DNA from: Ruminococcus sp.
GTDB lineage: Bacteria > Bacillota > Clostridia > Oscillospirales > Acutalibacteraceae
Direction: 5' to 3'
NCBI GenBank assembly: GCA_023667385.1
Contig: JAMPAE010000034.1
Location: forward strand, 1-10,901
DNA: 10,901 nt
In this document: piece by piece, positions 6,843 through 10,901 of the stretch
Position numbering within the stretch: position 1 is the stretch's first letter
Layout of the letters: each line of letters starts with the position of its first letter
Made by a program: the position numbers and the translations under genes
The notes under the pieces: model-generated
What the model saw: only the letters and a program-made list of their open reading frames with translations
Database searches by the model: none
What the model was told of the DNA's origin: nothing

Positions 6843-6854
6843 CTTTATCGCTCC

Positions 6855-7178
6855 TTAAAACTTAATCATCGTTTCAACAATGCTTCTTCCGTCATCCGAC
6901 ATACACTTCAGGCGTTCATATTCCTCAACAAGCACCTGCTTGCCAAGTTCTGTGATTTCATAAATGCGCTTTCGGTTTTCGTGATACGGCTGTTCGACCA
7001 AGCCCATATCAAGGAATTTTGCAAGCATTGTATAAAGTGTTCCTGGGCCGATTTTGACTCGCCCGTTTGAGATTTTTTCAACCTCTTTCATGATTTCCGT
7101 TCCGCAAAGGCTGCCTGTCAGCGAAAGCAAAACGTAATACATCGGTTCGGAGAGTGTCTGCAAGGATTTTCTGGGCAT
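6855..7178 (-). CDS. PadR-family transcriptional regulator
   Basis: This 107-residue protein has the compact PadR winged-helix form. LSEPMYYVLLSLTGSLCGTEIMKEVEK covers the first helices. GPGTLYTMLAKFLDMGLVE (about 45-63) is the recognition helix with the hallmark GTLY. ENRKRIYEITELGKQVL is the wing and the start of the C-terminal dimerisation helix. PadR proteins are dimeric repressors that often answer to phenolics, drugs or cell-envelope stress, and many control adjacent membrane proteins. An in-frame GTG at 7187 overlaps the ribosome site, so I take the ATG at 7178. The gene leads an operon with two DUF2812 genes, and its promoter sits between paired dyads, which points to autorepression. 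The inducer cannot be read from the sequence. Confidence 0.94.
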   Translation of the reverse strand: MPRKSLQTLSEPMYYVLLSLTGSLCGTEIMKEVEKISNGRVKIGPGTLYTMLAKFLDMGLVEQPYHENRKRIYEITELGKQVLVEEYERLKCMSDDGRSIVETMIKF

Positions 7179-7184
7179 GAAGTT

Positions 7185-7190
7185 CACCTC
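7185..7190 (-). promoter_or_regulatory. Ribosome binding site of the PadR gene
   Basis: GAGGTG on the minus strand lies 6 nt before the ATG at 7178 and contains the in-frame GTG at 7187, which rules that GTG out as the start. Confidence 0.7.
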
Positions 7191-7208
7191 ATCTAATACG
7201 AAAAAAGT

Positions 7209-7254
7209 AATATCGTTACTCGATACTCACATTATAATATCGAGTAACGATATT
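7209..7254. promoter_or_regulatory. Probable PadR operator: nested inverted repeat
   Basis: AATATCGTTACTCGATA (7209-7225) and its exact reverse complement (7238-7254) flank a 12-nt spacer. Each arm is itself a dyad, TATCG-N5-CGATA (7211-7225 and 7238-7252), so there are two 15-bp sites whose centres are 27 bp apart. The right-hand site fills the -35/-10 spacer of the PadR promoter and the left-hand site covers its start point. Binding at both would block RNA polymerase. That PadR is the binding protein is inferred from position. Confidence 0.8.
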
Positions 7255-7259
7255 GTCAA
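7231..7259 (-). promoter_or_regulatory. Promoter of the PadR-DUF2812 operon
   Basis: On the minus strand, TTGACA (7254-7259) and TATAAT (7231-7236), both perfect matches to consensus, are spaced by 17 bp. The start should lie near 7224, inside the left operator arm. A consensus promoter buried in dyads suits a tightly repressed, strongly inducible operon. Confidence 0.85.
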
Positions 7260-7326
7260 TAGGATTTTGCAATTATTTGAAAAAACGTCATATCCATTTC
7301 ATGTGACATTTTTAAACTCCCATTTA

Positions 7327-7356
7327 TTGACTTTGACTCTTTGGTTATGGTATGAT
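7327..7356 (+). promoter_or_regulatory. Promoter of the kinase-like gene
   Basis: TTGACT (7327-7332) and TATGAT (7351-7356) are 18 bp apart, with an extended -10 TGG before the hexamer. A second TTGACT directly follows the first, but its 12-bp spacing is too short. The predicted start is near 7363, about 35 nt before the ATG. It does not overlap the PadR operator, which ends 73 bp upstream. Confidence 0.6.
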
Positions 7357-7383
7357 GATTAAATAAATTGATTTATCAATTTG

Positions 7384-7390
7384 AAAGGTG
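7384..7390 (+). promoter_or_regulatory. Ribosome binding site of the kinase-like gene
   Basis: GAAAGGTG-type site (AAAGGTG at 7384-7390) lies 7 nt before the ATG at 7398. It excludes the in-frame TTG at 7368, which would also lie almost on the predicted transcript start. Confidence 0.7.
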
Positions 7391-7397
7391 TGATTTT

Positions 7398-9221
7398 ATG
7401 ACAATTGAAAAATTACGCAATTTTGAACCGCTTTTCGGCTCATGGTACATTGAAAACATGGTTGCTCAGGGCAGAAATTCAATCATTTACCGTGTCAGCC
7501 GCACTGAAAACATCAACACACAATATCTTGGGCTGAAAACGATTCGCTTTCCAAGAAGTGAGCAGGATTTCAACCGTGTGATGGCTTCGGGCAAATATGA
7601 ATCACCGGAGCAATACCTTACCATGCTTGAAGCAAGCCTGACGAAAAACATGGACAAAATGATGTCGCTTCGTGCGAACAACAACATTGTCAGGTTTGAT
7701 AATTATCAAATCATTCGTGAGCTTAACTGCTTCCACGTTGTGATACTCATGGAATTGCTCACTCCGCTCAGTGATTATCTTTCACCTGAAAGAATCAACT
7801 TAAATGAAATTGCAAAAATGGGCAGTGACCTTTGCAAGGCACTGGCAGGCTTCCGTCAGGCAGGAATCATGCACCGTGAGGTAAAGCCTGACAACATTTT
7901 CGTTGACGAGCAAGGCAACTACAAGCTCGGCGATTTCGGCATTGCCGCCGTTGATGAAATGAGCGACATGGTTGAAGAAATGTCAACCTATCTTGCACCG
8001 GAAGTCATGCGTGGCGAAACCAATGATTACTGCTCTGACATCTACTCGCTCGGAATTTTGATGTATAAATTCAGCAACCACAACAGAATGCCGTTTTTGC
8101 CTGACTTCCCAGCCCCGATTTCACTTGCAGACAGGCAGCGTGCTTTTGAAAGGCGCATGAACGGTGAGCTTTTGCCCAAGCCCGCAAACGCTGACCTGAC
8201 CTTTTCAAAAATCATCTTCAAAGCTGCTGCATTCAAAACTGAGGACAGATACCCCGACCCAAGGATGCTTGAAAGCGATTTGCAAAGATACATACTCGGC
8301 GCAGCGATTGACCTTGCCGATGACGACCGCACACAGATTTTGCCAAAGGTTCAGGAATACCGCATTGCCGATGACGGCGATGTACACTTTGATTCATATG
8401 CAAAAACGGACGCTGAACAAGCCAGAGACGATTTTCAAAATGCGTTCAGCGACGATGAAGATGACGAGGATGATGTTGCAGCAAAGAACAAAAAGCTGCT
8501 CATTTTAGTGCCGATTTTGGTTGTTGCTCTCATTGTTGTTTTCATCTTTGTGTTCAAGGCGGTCACAGGCGGAAAACCGGAAGAAACCACTGTCACAACG
8601 GAAACCACCACTGAATATTTCACAACAACACAGTCGGTAACAACAACCGAAGCTCCAACCACAACCGAGGAGCCCACAACCACTGAGGCTCCAACAACGA
8701 CTGAAGCGCCAACCACAACTCAGGCGCCAACAACAACCGAAGCTCCAACAACAACTCAGGCACCCACCACAACCGAAGCTTCAACAACCGAAAAAACGAC
8801 TCAACCTGCCGCTCCCGCCTCATCGGACACTCTTTACACAATTTCCAAGCACAAAAACGGCAGCAGTGCCCCCGGCGGAAAAACATATCAGATGGTTTCA
8901 AATCCGTCGGCGCAAAAGACGATTAAAAAAGGCTTGCTTCAAGAAGTCATGGTTGACCTTGATGACCTCGGCTCAAGTCCGTCACAGGTTGGCAATGCAT
9001 ACATTTGCCAGACGGCAGGCGGTGCAATCATTCTGAAAGAATCCGTTTCGTTCGATTGCATTTATGACGAAGATGACCCTGATTCAGGCCTTTCAATTGA
9101 AGTCAACACAAAAAATGACGAAATCTATTGCGAGGACGGAATCAACACATACATTGTTTTTGAAGAAGGCGCAATTGAAACCAACAGTGCTGTTAACCTC
9201 CCATTCCAAATTCAGCTTTAA
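7398..9221 (+). CDS. Membrane Ser/Thr kinase-like protein with Thr/Pro stalk, atypical active site
   Basis: The 607-residue protein has an N-terminal Hanks-type kinase domain (about 10-300), an acidic linker (339-359), one membrane helix (367-388), a Thr/Glu/Pro stalk (397-468) and an outer domain of about 135 residues that I do not recognise. Kinase marks: GLKTI with K47, KPDN with K163 and N166, DFG at 179-181, TYLAPE at 197-202 and SDIYSLG at 213-219. Departures are notable. HRD reads HRE (159-161), the glycine loop keeps one Gly (AQGRNS), and the alpha-C Glu position appears to be Asn84 by hand alignment. It may be a weak kinase or a pseudokinase that signals by binding. The domain order resembles PrkC/PknB receptors, but PASTA repeats are absent. 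It has its own promoter and terminator, and no phosphatase gene is nearby. Confidence 0.9.
   Translation: MTIEKLRNFEPLFGSWYIENMVAQGRNSIIYRVSRTENINTQYLGLKTIRFPRSEQDFNRVMASGKYESPEQYLTMLEASLTKNMDKMMSLRANNNIVRFDNYQIIRELNCFHVVILMELLTPLSDYLSPERINLNEIAKMGSDLCKALAGFRQAGIMHREVKPDNIFVDEQGNYKLGDFGIAAVDEMSDMVEEMSTYLAPEVMRGETNDYCSDIYSLGILMYKFSNHNRMPFLPDFPAPISLADRQRAFERRMNGELLPKPANADLTFSKIIFKAAAFKTEDRYPDPRMLESDLQRYILGAAIDLADDDRTQILPKVQEYRIADDGDVHFDSYAKTDAEQARDDFQNAFSDDEDDEDDVAAKNKKLLILVPILVVALIVVFIFVFKAVTGGKPEETTVTTETTTEYFTTTQSVTTTEAPTTTEEPTTTEAPTTTEAPTTTQAPTTTEAPTTTQAPTTTEASTTEKTTQPAAPASSDTLYTISKHKNGSSAPGGKTYQMVSNPSAQKTIKKGLLQEVMVDLDDLGSSPSQVGNAYICQTAGGAIILKESVSFDCIYDEDDPDSGLSIEVNTKNDEIYCEDGINTYIVFEEGAIETNSAVNLPFQIQL
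8640..8783 (+). repeat. Eight in-frame 18-bp repeats encoding TTT(E/Q)AP hexads
   Basis: Residues 415-462 of the kinase-like protein are eight tandem hexads: TTTEAP four times, TTTQAP twice, TTTEEP once and TTTEAS last. The DNA units are 18 bp with synonymous drift, so the array is not a fresh expansion, but length changes by slippage would stay in frame. The product is probably an extended, possibly glycosylated cell-wall-spanning stalk. Confidence 0.9.
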
Positions 9222-9228
9222 AACACAC

Positions 9229-9264
9229 GTGAGCATAAACCTCAAACGTTTATGCTCACTTTTT
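9229..9264 (+). terminator. Intrinsic terminator after the kinase-like gene
   Basis: A perfect 12-bp stem (GTGAGCATAAAC at 9229-9240 with 9248-9259) encloses a 7-nt loop and is followed by TTTTT. It begins 7 nt after the stop codon. Confidence 0.9.
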
Positions 9265-9323
9265 GTTGATTTTTCTTGGGAATATGTTTGTTATATTGTT
9301 CTTGCGACAAAATCACACAAATC

Positions 9324-9362
9324 AAAAAAGAAGCGATACCGTTCAAAGCTGCGGTATCGCTT
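9324..9362 (-). terminator. Intrinsic terminator after the M16C peptidase gene (leftward)
   Basis: AAGCGATACCG (9331-9341) pairs perfectly with 9352-9362, with a 10-nt loop. On the minus strand the hairpin is followed by CTTTTTTG, and it begins 20 nt after the peptidase stop codon. The + strand tail (CGGTTTATTTATTTTG) is poorer, so I assign it to the leftward gene. Confidence 0.85.
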
Positions 9363-9382
9363 TCGGTTTATTTATTTTGTTT

Positions 9383-10901
9383 TTACATCTCACAAATTGT
9401 CAGATTTTCACATTCACGCAGAGCTTCATCGTTACCAACAACACAAACAGCTCCGTTTTCTGCCATTTTGTCAAGCGCATCGCACCAAGAAGCCAAAGCG
9501 TTACGGTCGGTTTCAAGCATCTGGCGGCGAGTCTTGATTCTGTCCTCATCGGATATGCCGAGGAAATACATTTCATCAGCAATCACTCCCTGTTCAGCAG
9601 GCGTTCTGAGCGGCTCAGTGCCTGCAACGGCGGAGATGATGTATTTATCCAAATCTTCATCGCTGCAACAGAATTCATCAATGAAATCGCCCAAAGTGTC
9701 ATATATCTCAAGTGAGCGTGCAGGCGATGGGTCACGGAATGAATAGCAGGCGATTGTGCCGTCACGTCCAACCGGGAATCCTGCGCCGTAAGCACCGCCC
9801 TGAACACGAACAACATTCCAAAGATAGCTGAGGGAGATGATGTTGGAAGCAACTCTCAGGCTGCCGTTCATCTTTTTGCCGCATTCGTTCAGGTTGTATC
9901 CCTTGATCGCATAGGAAATCTGCGCAGGAACACGGATTCCCATTCGCTTCGGAAGTTCGGTTTCATATTTTGCGCTTTTTTCTGCCTGCGTTCCGGACGG
10001 GAGCTGCGCAATCATGTCATCGAACGAAACTTCATTTGAAGCAGTCACACTGATTATCAGCCCTGAATTGCAGATTGCTTCAGCCTGCATTTTCTTTGCA
10101 AGTGAAGTAAAATCGCCAATCATCGAATCAAAGTTTTTCGCAAAGCTGTGAATGTATTTGAGTGCTGTGTAGCCGTCAAAGACTTCGTTAACCGCATTTT
10201 TTGCTGTGTAGTGAGCCTTCACAACTGAAAGTGCAAGCGAGTGACCGCTGCCAATTGCAGATTGACGCACCATTTCATCGCTCTGCATAACAATTTCACG
10301 AATTTTATCGGGGCTGTCAAGCTGCGTTTTGGTGAGCATATCAATCAGCAGTTCCTTGGCTTGCTCAAGGTTTTCTTCAAGGATACCGGCACGAACAGTG
10401 AAGCATGGAGTGCAGGTTTCGGTTTCACCATCTTTGCTGAAAACATCAAAGCCGAAGTTGAGCGAACCGATATAGGTTTTGATGTCTTGCTGAAGCTTTG
10501 CCACGCTGCGCTTTTCGGTTGGCAAATCACCCATCAGTGACGGATAAAGTGCCAAAGTTGTCAGCTCCTGCAAGCTGAAGCTTGTCAGTGGGAAATACAT
10601 ATTCAGATATACGATTGAGTGGGTTTCAATCGGGTGATAAAGCTTGGTTACACCGTTTTCGGTTTTTACATCTGTTTTCACAAATTCGGGCTTCGGGTTA
10701 ACACTGCTAAGCTCAAGCGTTGGAAGAGTTGCTGTTGCCTCCGGCGCATCAGGAGTCTGCTGCCAAATTGAAAGGTTTTCATTAAGCTTCAAAAGCTCAG
10801 TCTTTTCACTTTCAGTGAGTGCAGAGGTTTCTTTCAAAAGTCTGCTTTCCTCTGTTTTGCGCTCCTCATCGCCAAGCGTATATGACGGCAGCATATGAAG
10901 C
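9383..10901 (-). CDS. M16C-family zinc metallopeptidase, PreP-like, C-terminal part (runs off the edge)
   Basis: Only the C-terminal half of this gene is in the window; the frame is open to the right edge. The Met codon at 10894 is internal, not a start. The visible part, about 505 residues, matches the second half of presequence-protease (PreP/Cym1-type) enzymes, which fold two halves into a closed chamber and degrade unstructured peptides. Counting from that Met, LWNVVRVQGGAYGAGF (358-373) holds the conserved Arg and Tyr of the (R/K)GGAYG motif used in substrate binding, and SFRDP (385-389) follows as in the family. The zinc-binding HxxEH motif belongs to the N-terminal half and is not visible, so catalytic competence cannot be judged. 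The family is usually near 970 residues. No signal peptide can be assessed. It converges on the kinase-like gene, each with its own terminator. Confidence 0.93.
   Translation of the reverse strand, partial: LHMLPSYTLGDEERKTEESRLLKETSALTESEKTELLKLNENLSIWQQTPDAPEATATLPTLELSSVNPKPEFVKTDVKTENGVTKLYHPIETHSIVYLNMYFPLTSFSLQELTTLALYPSLMGDLPTEKRSVAKLQQDIKTYIGSLNFGFDVFSKDGETETCTPCFTVRAGILEENLEQAKELLIDMLTKTQLDSPDKIREIVMQSDEMVRQSAIGSGHSLALSVVKAHYTAKNAVNEVFDGYTALKYIHSFAKNFDSMIGDFTSLAKKMQAEAICNSGLIISVTASNEVSFDDMIAQLPSGTQAEKSAKYETELPKRMGIRVPAQISYAIKGYNLNECGKKMNGSLRVASNIISLSYLWNVVRVQGGAYGAGFPVGRDGTIACYSFRDPSPARSLEIYDTLGDFIDEFCCSDEDLDKYIISAVAGTEPLRTPAEQGVIADEMYFLGISDEDRIKTRRQMLETDRNALASWCDALDKMAENGAVCVVGNDEALRECENLTICEM

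Noticed and set aside
7281..7312. Imperfect dyad TCATAT...ATGTGA between the kinase promoter and the PadR operator
   Set aside because: Only five of six positions match over a short arm, as expected by chance in AT-rich DNA. It does not resemble the strong TATCG-N5-CGATA dyads.
8435..8901. Open frames on the minus strand rich in Val-Val-Gly-Ala or Leu-Arg-Leu repeats
   Set aside because: They are the reverse complement of the Thr-rich repeat of the kinase-like gene, with no ribosome site of their own.
9064..9746. Overlapping + strand open frames across the kinase end and the peptidase gene
   Set aside because: They cross two strong terminators and lie opposite the conserved M16C coding region, so they are chance frames.
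1..10901. CRISPR arrays, insertion sequences, tRNA or rRNA genes, riboswitches
   Set aside because: I saw no regularly spaced direct repeats, transposase-like proteins, terminal inverted repeats or recognisable structured RNA. The longest non-coding gap is about 220 bases and is explained by promoters and an operator.

Overview
The window looks like ordinary chromosome from a low-to-moderate-GC, Gram-positive anaerobe of the Clostridia, most like the Oscillospiraceae/Ruminococcus group. The evidence is strong GAGG-type Shine-Dalgarno sites, TTGACA/TATAAT promoters, frequent factor-independent terminators, DUF2812/PadR genes, a clostridial-style membrane Ser/Thr kinase and an M16C peptidase. 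This assignment is inference from gene content; there is no rRNA or other taxonomic marker. I see no transposase, integrase, phage gene, CRISPR array, tRNA or rRNA.

Left part (1-3300). A 62-residue ribbon-helix-helix protein (+) converges on a SEDS-family peptidoglycan polymerase (rodA/ftsW type, -), and the two share a bidirectional hairpin terminator. Back-to-back promoters near 1485-1551 then drive the SEDS gene leftward and tsaE-tsaB rightward. TsaE and TsaB belong to the t6A tRNA modification machinery, and their genes overlap by 20 nt. rpiB (ribose-5-phosphate isomerase B) follows and ends at a terminator.

Middle part (3300-4320). A perfect sigma-A-type promoter drives a two-gene unit: an unrecognised four-helix membrane protein, then an ArsR/CadC-type metal-sensing repressor. 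The repressor's ribosome site lies inside the last codons of the membrane protein gene. The repressor retains ligands resembling both known CadC metal sites, yet no metal ATPase is present. A strong terminator ends the unit.

Middle-right part (4321-7400). A leftward operon encodes a PadR regulator followed by two tandem, diverged DUF2812 membrane proteins. Its promoter is embedded between two copies of a 15-bp dyad (TATCG-N5-CGATA) arranged as a 17-bp inverted repeat, very probably the PadR operator. This is the most system-like and least characterised part of the window.

Right part (7300-10901). Running divergently from the PadR operon is a membrane Ser/Thr kinase-like protein. It has an HRE motif in place of HRD, a single membrane helix, a Thr/Glu/Pro hexapeptide stalk and an unrecognised outer domain instead of PASTA repeats. 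It converges on a truncated M16C (PreP-like) metallopeptidase gene that runs off the right edge; each gene has its own hairpin terminator. No stretch longer than about 300 bases lacks a gene. The longest gap (7179-7397) holds the operator and the two divergent promoters.
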